This document shows, in pieces, positions 1 through 4,932 of a stretch of 5,517 bases of DNA; within the stretch, counting starts at the first letter, position 1, and every line of letters starts with the position of its first letter. The notes beneath the pieces are model-generated. The model was given only the letters and a program-made list of their open reading frames with translations, was not told where the DNA came from and made no database searches. The DNA is from a bacterium UBA1790 (GTDB lineage: Bacteria; Bacteroidota; Bacteroidia; Bacteroidales; Muribaculaceae), in NCBI GenBank assembly GCA_002314465.1, contig DCGA01000033.1, positions 5,299 to 10,815 of the forward strand, in the 5' to 3' direction. A program made the position numbers and the translations under genes.

Positions 1-52
1 CGTCGGATTGTGGTTCCGAAGGTCGTGGGTTCGAATCCCATATTTCACCCCA
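1..52 (+). tRNA. tRNA-His (anticodon GTG), 3' part; 5' end lies before the window
   Basis: The window opens just before the anticodon stem. Stem TCGGA (3-7) pairs with TCCGA (15-19) around the 7-nt loop TTGTGGT, placing anticodon GTG at 10-12, which reads His codons CAC/CAU. The T arm is GTGGG (25-29), loop TTCGAAT (30-36), CCCAT (37-41). The 3' acceptor strand ATTTCAC (42-48) is followed by C at 49 and an encoded CCA at 50-52. A C at discriminator position 73 is the known tRNA-His identity feature, paired with the extra G-1, and agrees with the anticodon. The D arm and 5' acceptor strand, about 24 nt, are missing only because the window starts late. Confidence 0.95.
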
Positions 53-56
53 ACAG

Positions 57-92
57 AACAGAGACTCCTTATTTGGAGCCTCTGTTTTTTTT
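57..92 (+). terminator. Rho-independent terminator of the tRNA-His gene
   Basis: AACAGAG (57-63) pairs with CTCTGTT (80-86) and CTCC (65-68) with GGAG (75-78), with one A·C mismatch (64/79) and loop TTATTT. The hairpin runs into a T tract at 85-92. It sits 4 nt after the CCA end, as expected for a terminator at the end of a tRNA transcript. Confidence 0.88.
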
Positions 93-186
93 GTATTGTT
101 TTATCCTTGTTTATTGTTTGTTTGGATAAAAGCGGTGGCTTAGGGGGCGGCAATAACGCCGAAAGTGTCCTTTTGTTAGCCATTTG

Positions 187-218
187 TTTGTAAAAGTGGA
201 AAATAAGTAGTAACTTTG
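187..218 (+). promoter_or_regulatory. Bacteroidota-type promoter for greA and the HIT gene
   Basis: TAACTTTG at 211-218 matches the Bacteroidota -7 consensus TAnnTTTG, and TTTG at 187-190 lies 20 nt upstream, the spacing known for the -33 element. The inferred transcription start is about 223-226, which gives greA a leader of roughly 85 nt. The leader has no Shine-Dalgarno sequence and turns A-rich just before the start codon, usual for this phylum. It holds one weak hairpin (254-258 with 264-268), to which I assign no function. Confidence 0.75.
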
Positions 219-311
219 CAGTGCAAAATGTGAAATTGAATATCACGGGGGATCTCACGGCAGGTGAGGTTCTTCTATTTTTTACTCAACAATAAAAAAC
301 AAGACACTACC

Positions 312-782
312 ATGGCTATTAGCTATATGACCCAGGAAGGTTACGACAAGAAGATGGCAGAGCTCGCTCACCTCGAGAACGTGGAGCGTCCCGAAGTTGT
401 GGCTGCTATTGCCGAAGCTCGTGACAAAGGAGACCTTTCGGAAAACGCTGAATATGATGCTGCCAAGGAAAGACAGGGCATGCTCGAGGCAAAAATTGCC
501 GAGCTCAAGAACCTTGTTGCTACAGCGCGCATTATCGACGAGAGCAAGATAGGTACCGACGAGGTACAGTTGCTTAACAAGGTTACCATCAAGAACCTCA
601 AGATGGGAACCGAGATGACATATACTATTGTTACCGAGAGCGAGGCTAACCTGCGTGAAGGTAAGATTAGCATCACAACTCCCATCGCTAAGGGTCTACT
701 GGGCCACAAGGTAGGCGACGTTGTCGACGTTCAGAGCCCCGCCGGTGTAATGAAGTTTGAAATCACTAAAATCGCTATCTAA
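312..782 (+). CDS. greA: Transcription elongation factor GreA
   Basis: GreA rescues backtracked RNA polymerase: its N-terminal coiled coil enters the secondary channel and stimulates cleavage of the nascent RNA 3' end. The 156-residue length fits the family (about 158). Residues 1-75 form the coiled-coil domain. The tip GDLSENAEYDAA (40-51) carries D41 and E44, the acidic pair needed for cleavage, at the same numbers as in E. coli GreA. Residues 80-156 form the FKBP-like polymerase-binding domain, with the diagnostic PIAKGLLGHKVGDVV (124-138). I chose the ATG at 312 because MAISYMTQEG aligns with the start of other GreA proteins; an in-frame GTG at 264 would add 16 unrelated residues. It is the first gene of an operon with the HIT gene 2 nt downstream. 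Nothing is abnormal. Confidence 0.96.
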   Translation: MAISYMTQEGYDKKMAELAHLENVERPEVVAAIAEARDKGDLSENAEYDAAKERQGMLEAKIAELKNLVATARIIDESKIGTDEVQLLNKVTIKNLKMGTEMTYTIVTESEANLREGKISITTPIAKGLLGHKVGDVVDVQSPAGVMKFEITKIAI

Positions 783-784
783 TC

Positions 785-1186
785 ATGGCTTCTATTTTCA
801 GTAAGATTGTTGCAGGTGAGATTCCCAGTTACAAGGTAGCCGAGGATGAGAACTACTACGCATTTCTCGATATCAATCCCGTAGCCAAGGGCCACACGCT
901 GGTTATTCCCAAGCACGAGGTTAACTACATCTTTGACCTCCCCCAGGATGAATACCAGGGTTTGTGGGCGTTTGCACGCCGTGTTGCCGAGGCAATGAAG
1001 CAGGTTATGCCCTGCGAGCGCATTGCCGTGGCTGTACTGGGCCTTGAGGTTCCTCATTGCCACATCCACCTTGCCCCCATCAATACTGAGGGTGACATGA
1101 ACTTTGCAAAGCCCAAGAAGGACGTTCCCGCCGATGAGATGGCTGCTATCGCTGCCAGCATCAACGAGGCCTTCAACAAGCTCTGA
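785..1186 (+). CDS. HIT (histidine triad) family nucleotide-binding hydrolase
   Basis: This 133-residue protein is a complete single-domain HIT protein. Members hydrolyse or transfer nucleotidyl groups from substrates such as dinucleoside polyphosphates or AMP-conjugates through a covalent nucleotidyl-histidine; they usually act as cytoplasmic dimers. The triad is HCHIH at 91-95 within EVPHCHIHLAPIN, where the middle histidine (H93) is the expected nucleophile. The N-terminal block SIFSKIVAGEIPSYKVAEDE (3-22) and FLDINPVAKGHTLVIPKHE (27-45) are the conserved substrate-pocket segments; D29 and N31 are likely ribose contacts. The start codon lies 2 nt after the greA stop with no Shine-Dalgarno sequence, so cotranscription and translational coupling are likely. 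A strong terminator follows. The true substrate cannot be read from sequence. Confidence 0.94.
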   Translation: MASIFSKIVAGEIPSYKVAEDENYYAFLDINPVAKGHTLVIPKHEVNYIFDLPQDEYQGLWAFARRVAEAMKQVMPCERIAVAVLGLEVPHCHIHLAPINTEGDMNFAKPKKDVPADEMAAIAASINEAFNKL

Positions 1187-1206
1187 TAGGGATTTTATTG
1201 CATAAC

Positions 1207-1247
1207 ACACTCCCCAAGCCGCATAGCGTGCTTGGGGAGTGTTGTTT
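1207..1247 (+). terminator. Terminator of the greA-HIT operon
   Basis: A perfect 13-bp stem, ACACTCCCCAAGC (1207-1219) with GCTTGGGGAGTGT (1230-1242), is extended by an inner CGC/GCG pairing around ATA. It begins 20 nt after the HIT stop codon. The downstream T tract is short and interrupted (TTGTTTT, 1242-1248), so termination relies mainly on the strong stem. Confidence 0.85.
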
Positions 1248-1270
1248 TATGTGCCCAACGTGTGACGGGT

Positions 1271-1377
1271 TATCCCATACCTAAAGGCATGGGGCATGTA
1301 TTTGCCGATGTTTCCAGCCATTTCGGCGCTGTCGCACCTGTATGGCTGGCTACCTTATCCCATCCCTAGCGGGATGG
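1271..1377 (-). repeat. Three-hairpin REP-like element, left copy (minus orientation)
   Basis: Read on the minus strand from 1377 down to 1271, the order is as follows. Hairpin A is CCATCCC, loop GCTA, GGGATGG (1377-1360). After a short gap comes the tetranucleotide GTAG (1353-1350). Hairpin B (1349-1314) has outer stem CCAGCCAT/ATGGCTGG, a 3x3 internal loop ACA/GAA, inner stem GGTGC/GCGCC with one T·G wobble, and loop GACA. After 20 nt comes hairpin C (1293-1274), CCCATGCC, loop TTTA, GGTATGGG, with one G·T wobble. The last 23 nt are identical to the end of the right copy. The segment from the 3' half of hairpin A through GTAG matches the right copy at 15 of 17 positions. Family assignment (REP-like or MITE-like) is inference. 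Confidence 0.72.
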
Positions 1378-1449
1378 TATCTTTTGCGGTGTGACGCGGA
1401 ATTATGGTTGTTGCTGGTGCGGGATTTGGGATGGTGCGTGGGTATTATT

Positions 1450-1559
1450 CCATCCCATAGGGATGGGAGAATGTAGGCCGCCATGCAGACGGCGATGCCG
1501 TCGATATGGCGGTAATATTAAGGTGTAATAAACAATCCCATGCCTTTAGGTATGGGATA
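1450..1559 (+). repeat. Three-hairpin REP-like element, right copy (plus orientation)
   Basis: This has the same order as the left copy, on the opposite strand. Hairpin A is CCATCCC (1450-1456), loop ATA, GGGATGG (1460-1466), extendable by T1449·G1467 and T1448-A1468. GTAG lies at 1473-1476. Hairpin B (1477-1513) has outer stem CCGCCAT/ATGGCGG (1478-1484/1506-1512) plus a G1477·T1513 wobble, a 3x3 internal loop GCA/GAT, inner stem GACGGC/GCCGTC (1488-1493/1497-1502) and triloop GAT. After 23 nt comes hairpin C (1537-1556), CCCATGCC, loop TTTA, GGTATGGG. GTAG followed by an imperfect palindrome recalls enterobacterial REP sequences, but no transposase gene is present here to confirm a link. 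Confidence 0.72.
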
Positions 1560-1597
1560 TTGTTGCTATAACCTGGAGAAAGGTATATAACCAAGGG

Positions 1598-1637
1598 AAA
1601 AAGAAAATTGGTCGCCCCGCGTGCGGGACGACCAATT
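1598..1637 (-). terminator. Terminator of the BspA-like gene
   Basis: GCGGGACGACCAATT (1623-1637) pairs with AATTGGTCGCCCCGC (1606-1620) with a single mismatch, a very strong stem. Read on the minus strand, the stem is followed by TTTTCTTTTT (complement of 1598-1607). It begins 22 nt past the stop codon of the minus-strand gene. The plus-strand side lacks a comparable T tract, so I assign it to the minus strand. Confidence 0.88.
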
Positions 1638-1659
1638 GTTATTTTGGGGTTATAAGCGA

Positions 1660-4600
1660 TTACTTGATAACCTGGCCTGCGATGTTGTACTTAACGCCGT
1701 CCTTCTCGATGATGAGCTGACCGTCGATGATATACTTGCGAGCCTTGCTTGTCTTGGTTACAGTCACGTCGGTGATTGCTGTGGGCTCATCGGGGATGTA
1801 AGTAGCACCAGCTACACCATAAGCCTCAACGCCTTCAACAGCGTACTTAACCTGCTGTGCCTCGTCCATAACGCGAACAGACTTGATACCGCTCTTGTGG
1901 AGAGGATTCTGAGTGTCGAGAGCTACACAGTTGGGCAGAGTAGCGTCATCGGCAGTCTTGGGAGCAATGTAAGCCCAGTATACGTTCTCACCGTCGCCGG
2001 TAATCTGAGTAACACCGGTAACCTCGTCGCCGCTACCCTCGAGCAGAACGGGAGAGTTGTCGACGAGTGTAGCAGCTTCCATAGTCACGCCCTGTGCAGC
2101 GTCACCCTTAGCGTCGTCCTCATAGATAGCCGACATGGGGAGGCGATAGATACCGGGAACGATAGTTGTACCGTTCTCCTTGTCAGCCTGAGCATAGAAG
2201 TAGAGGTAACCATTCTCCTGGTCGATGTAGAATGTAGTGATCTGAACACCCTTGAGAGTGGGCTTGAAGTGCTGAGTCTTGCCTGCACCACCGTCGGGAT
2301 AGATGTCGTTGAGAGCGCCACCGTTGCGGAAGCGGAAGATACCGAAGCCGTTGAACTTCTTACCTACCCAGTAAACGTCGCCGTTTTCAGCGTCGGGAGT
2401 CTTGGTGAGGCCTGCGCCGATAGCACCATATGACCACTGGTCGCTGTAGTAGGGCAGCCAGTTGTTCTGGAAGAAGAAGGGCTGTGAGCCGTACAGACCT
2501 ACTGCATCAGCGTCCATCTCGTGGATACCCACGTTACGGTCGGCGATGTAAATCTTGTTGAGCTCCTTGTCGATAGCCATGCTGAAGGGATCCTGGAATG
2601 CCTCGTAACCTACGTTGTTGAGTACGGTTACGCGGTAGAAGATACCGTCGGTGTTGTTAACGTAGAAGAGCTGACCGTCACCAGCGCCTGCTGTGGGGCT
2701 CTGGTACTGGAAGCGCTTACCAGCGTCGGCAACATAGATACGGTTCTTGTAGCTTGCCATTGTGAAGGGGTGAACACCTGTTTCGAACTGAGTGTCGACG
2801 ATCTGGCCGTTCTCGTCCTTGTACATGAGCTTGCCGTCCTTAGTAGCGAAGTACAGACCGGTGGGGCAGCCAAGGGCAGCGCCTGTAGCAGCAATGGTCT
2901 CATCGCCTACGATGTTGAGGTATTGCCACTGAGCAGCAGCCTTGTAGTTCTCAACCGACTTAACAGCTACCTTACACAGTACGTTACCCTGGTTCTCTGT
3001 GAATACGCCAGCAGCGAGTACGGGTACGTTAGCGTTGAGCACGCGGAGTGTCTGGATAGTTGCGGGAACAGCACCTGACTCCATGTAGTTAACATTTGCG
3101 GGAATCTCCATCTCGGTGAGAGCGGGGCAGTTGGCAAATGCATTCTGCATCATGTTGGTTGCAGTAGTGGGGAGAGATACGTTCTTCAGGTTGGGGCAAC
3201 CGTTGCACAGACCCAGAGGAATCTCGTTGCGGCCGTCCTCGATAACGAGGGTTTCGATAGCCGACTTGTTGAAGAGGTTGCTGCCTACGCTAACGCCGTT
3301 CTGCAGAGAGAATGACTTGATAGCAGAGCTTGCGAAACCATAGTTGCCGATTGACTTGAGGCCGGGAAGGCTTACTACCTCGTAGGGTGAGTAAGCGAGA
3401 CCGTAGTTGTCAACAGAGGTAACTGAGGGGAGGTCAAGGGTCTTGCCCAGTTCGCCCTGATGAGCGGTAACGAGCAGACGAGTACCATCGGCAGTAGTGA
3501 GAACACCGTCGGTAACGCGGAATGCTGTGTTGCCGTCGGCTACAACGATTGAACCCAGGGTAGTGATGGGTGCAAATGCTGCATTGCCAATTGAAGTAAC
3601 TGTAGAGGGAATGTTAACACCAGTAATCTTAGTGCCTGCAAATGCCTGCTCACCTACTGAAGTGAGGCCTTCGTTAAGGTCGAGGCCAGCAGCGAGCTTG
3701 CTGTTCATGAATGCCTGGCTTGCAATAGACTTAACCGAACCGGGAAGTGCGATTGAAGTGAGGCCAGTGTTGTAGAATGCATTGTTGCCGATAGATGTAA
3801 CGGCGTTTCCAAGAGTAACGCTTGTAAGAGCCTTGTCACCGTTGAAGCAGTTGCCTGCTACCGAGGTTACTGCCTCGGGAAGAGCGATTGACTGAAGGCT
3901 TGAGCAGCTCTGGAAAGCAGCCTCACCGATAGAAGCAATCTTGTTGCCCTCGGCAAATACAACCTCCTGAAGAGCAGAGCAACCCTGGAACATTGTGCCA
4001 GAGATTGTTGTAGCGTTGCCAGAGAAGGTGATCTTCTTGAGAGCGGGCATGCTGTGGAAGGGCTGCAGGTTGCTTGTGTAGAGAGAAGCGTCGATGTCAC
4101 GTCCGAAGTAGATTTCTTCGATTGACTTGTTGGCAACGCGAGTTTCTTCGCTCTTACCGAATGCTTCATAGTTCATCTTGAAGGGAGTCTCGCTGTCGGC
4201 GAAGATGAGACGCTTAAGGCTTGAGCAGCCAGCGAAGTCTTCACTGATCATGGGACCAGCCCAGCCCACGGGGATGGTAACCTCCTCAATGCTTGAACAG
4301 CCGTTGAGGGCACCTGTACCGATAGTGGTTGCGGTAGTGGGGATGGGGCTAACCTTGAGAGAAGAACAACCCTTGAAAGAGTTACGGCCGATGGTCACAC
4401 AGGTCTCGGGAAGAACGAGAGATGTGAGGTTCTTACAGTCGAGGAATGAGTTTGCAGCAGTTGCAATAACGGTGTAAGTCTCGCCGTTATATACAAATGT
4501 TGAAGGAATAACGATGTCACCTGTGTAGAAGCTTGTGTCGGCCGGAGTGGTCGTTGTGGCCTTCTTGATGGTGTACTTGGCAACGGTAGCATTGAGCTTG

Positions 4601-4725
4601 CTGGTAGTATAGTTTACACCGTCTACTGTAATGCTGGCAGCATTAAGCATGGGAGCAACCATGATACACAGCGCACCCATAGCAAGGTTGCGTAGCCATG
4701 TTGATTTAGTAATCTTCATGTTCAT
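1660..4725 (-). CDS. Secreted BspA-like leucine-rich-repeat protein with a C-terminal propeller-like region
   Basis: This is a 1021-residue exported protein. An Arg/Lys-bearing start, a hydrophobic core (LAMGALCIMVAPML, 14-27) and small residues near 28-30 form a signal peptide. Residues 31-85 resemble the N-terminal cap of BspA-like proteins (VDGVNYT; GDIVIPSTFVYNGETYTV). About 16 BspA/TpLRR-type repeats of 21-24 residues follow (about 91-548), on the pattern AF..C.SL..I.LP..VTSIG; clear examples are 268-290, 291-313 and 314-335. The block SVENYKAAAQWQYLNIVG (590-607) is the usual closing strand of such arrays. Residues 620-975 hold repeats like HPFTMASYKNRIYVADAG (652-669) and DPFSMAIDKELNKIYIADR (712-730), similar to NHL or other beta-propeller blades. 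The tail YIIDGQLIIEKDGVKYNIAG (998-1017) matches a short ending common on exported Bacteroidales proteins. BspA relatives bind host proteins or mediate adhesion; the ligand here is unknown. The second ATG (Met3) is an alternative start; there is no Shine-Dalgarno sequence. Confidence 0.9.
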   Translation of the reverse strand: MNMKITKSTWLRNLAMGALCIMVAPMLNAASITVDGVNYTTSKLNATVAKYTIKKATTTTPADTSFYTGDIVIPSTFVYNGETYTVIATAANSFLDCKNLTSLVLPETCVTIGRNSFKGCSSLKVSPIPTTATTIGTGALNGCSSIEEVTIPVGWAGPMISEDFAGCSSLKRLIFADSETPFKMNYEAFGKSEETRVANKSIEEIYFGRDIDASLYTSNLQPFHSMPALKKITFSGNATTISGTMFQGCSALQEVVFAEGNKIASIGEAAFQSCSSLQSIALPEAVTSVAGNCFNGDKALTSVTLGNAVTSIGNNAFYNTGLTSIALPGSVKSIASQAFMNSKLAAGLDLNEGLTSVGEQAFAGTKITGVNIPSTVTSIGNAAFAPITTLGSIVVADGNTAFRVTDGVLTTADGTRLLVTAHQGELGKTLDLPSVTSVDNYGLAYSPYEVVSLPGLKSIGNYGFASSAIKSFSLQNGVSVGSNLFNKSAIETLVIEDGRNEIPLGLCNGCPNLKNVSLPTTATNMMQNAFANCPALTEMEIPANVNYMESGAVPATIQTLRVLNANVPVLAAGVFTENQGNVLCKVAVKSVENYKAAAQWQYLNIVGDETIAATGAALGCPTGLYFATKDGKLMYKDENGQIVDTQFETGVHPFTMASYKNRIYVADAGKRFQYQSPTAGAGDGQLFYVNNTDGIFYRVTVLNNVGYEAFQDPFSMAIDKELNKIYIADRNVGIHEMDADAVGLYGSQPFFFQNNWLPYYSDQWSYGAIGAGLTKTPDAENGDVYWVGKKFNGFGIFRFRNGGALNDIYPDGGAGKTQHFKPTLKGVQITTFYIDQENGYLYFYAQADKENGTTIVPGIYRLPMSAIYEDDAKGDAAQGVTMEAATLVDNSPVLLEGSGDEVTGVTQITGDGENVYWAYIAPKTADDATLPNCVALDTQNPLHKSGIKSVRVMDEAQQVKYAVEGVEAYGVAGATYIPDEPTAITDVTVTKTSKARKYIIDGQLIIEKDGVKYNIAGQVIK

Positions 4726-4781
4726 AGTTTTAATTTTATAGTTAATAATTAGAGTTTATTGTCGGTAGGTTTATGTAATGA

Positions 4782-4807
4782 ACGCGTATATGTGCGCACG
4801 CGCGCAT
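4782..4807. other. 26-bp alternating purine-pyrimidine tract (Z-DNA-prone) in the LRR gene leader
   Basis: Every step from 4782 to 4807 alternates purine and pyrimidine without a break, mixing CG, CA/TG and TA steps. It includes the self-complementary ACGCGT (4782-4787), GTGCGCAC (4792-4799) and GCGCGC (4800-4805). It stands out as GC-rich within an AT-rich intergenic stretch and lies just downstream of the inferred transcription start of the BspA-like gene. In the RNA it could also form small hairpins. A role is not shown by sequence alone. Confidence 0.65.
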
Positions 4808-4816
4808 TTCAACTCA

Positions 4817-4824
4817 CAAATTTA
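4817..4824 (-). promoter_or_regulatory. Probable -7 element of the BspA-like gene promoter
   Basis: The minus strand reads TAAATTTG, a full match to the Bacteroidota TAnnTTTG consensus. No TTTG-like -33 element is found 19-21 nt upstream (around 4844-4848), so the assignment is tentative. It lies downstream of the terminator of the preceding ABC gene, in the only gap available for a promoter. It would give a leader of about 85 nt that contains the alternating tract and ends in an AT-rich segment without a Shine-Dalgarno sequence. Confidence 0.5.
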
Positions 4825-4857
4825 CAAAATTCTTGCAATAATCTATAGTTTTCGCAC

Positions 4858-4911
4858 AAAAAAAATACCGCTGCCTTGATTATTTAACAAATAAATATCG
4901 CAGGCAGCGGT
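4858..4911 (-). terminator. Terminator of the ABC transporter ATPase gene
   Basis: On the minus strand ACCGCTGCCT (complement of 4902-4911) pairs with AGGCAGCGGT (complement of 4867-4876) in a perfect 10-bp stem. It is followed by A and a run of eight T (complement of 4858-4865). The 25-nt intervening segment is AT-rich and can form an inner stem, TTATTT (4880-4885) with AAATAA (4889-4894). It starts 21 nt past the stop codon. The tract is one-sided, so it serves the minus strand and separates the ABC gene from the LRR gene. Confidence 0.87.
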
Positions 4912-4932
4912 TAATCATTATCTGGATAATAC

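Larger units (their letters stand above)
1248..1597. other. Gene-free convergent intergenic region packed with hairpins
   Basis: This stretch lies between two converging transcription units, each with its own terminator. I see no credible coding frame. Its content is two inverted copies of a three-hairpin element, annotated separately, and a 72-nt spacer (1378-1449). The spacer is G-rich on the plus strand near 1421-1442 and contains GTGTGACG (1389-1396), also present at 1260-1267 just outside the left copy. The remainder (1560-1597) is AT-rich and carries TATAACC twice (1567-1573, 1586-1592). Convergent intergenic regions are the usual place for REP-like elements in other bacteria because they are transcribed but not translated. 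Confidence 0.7.

Noticed and set aside
8..193. A 61-codon frame starting inside the tRNA
   Set aside because: It overlaps the tRNA, its terminator and the greA promoter region, and its translation shows no protein-like conservation pattern.
254..285. Hairpin CTCAC/GTGAG followed by a T-rich run in the greA leader, as an attenuator
   Set aside because: The stem is only 5 bp and the T-rich run is interrupted and begins several bases away, too weak to call a terminator or riboswitch.
264..311. Upstream in-frame GTG start giving greA 16 more residues
   Set aside because: The extension (MRFFYFLLNNKKQDTT) does not resemble GreA. The ATG at 312 puts the catalytic D41 and E44 at family-standard positions.
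779..1210. A 143-codon minus-strand frame opposite the HIT gene
   Set aside because: The plus-strand frame carries an intact histidine triad and full family alignment; the minus frame has no recognisable domain and begins in the operon terminator.
1421..1442. G-quadruplex in the spacer between the inverted elements
   Set aside because: Of the four G tracts one is only GG, so at best a weak two-tier quadruplex could form; not distinctive.
1271..1559. CRISPR array, from the repeated CCCAT-type palindromes
   Set aside because: The units are inverted rather than direct repeats, spacing is irregular but mirrored, and no cas genes are present.
1621..2433. A 270-codon open frame on the plus strand
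   Set aside because: It lies antisense to the LRR gene, has no family-like motifs, and starts inside the terminator hairpin. It is open because of the strong codon bias of the real gene. The 185-codon plus-strand frame at 2521-3078 is rejected for the same reason.
4666..4725. Lipoprotein signal peptide for the LRR protein (Cys20)
   Set aside because: The residue before the Cys is Leu and the preceding residues (MGAL) do not form a lipobox. The Cys is inside the hydrophobic core, so a type I signal peptide fits better.
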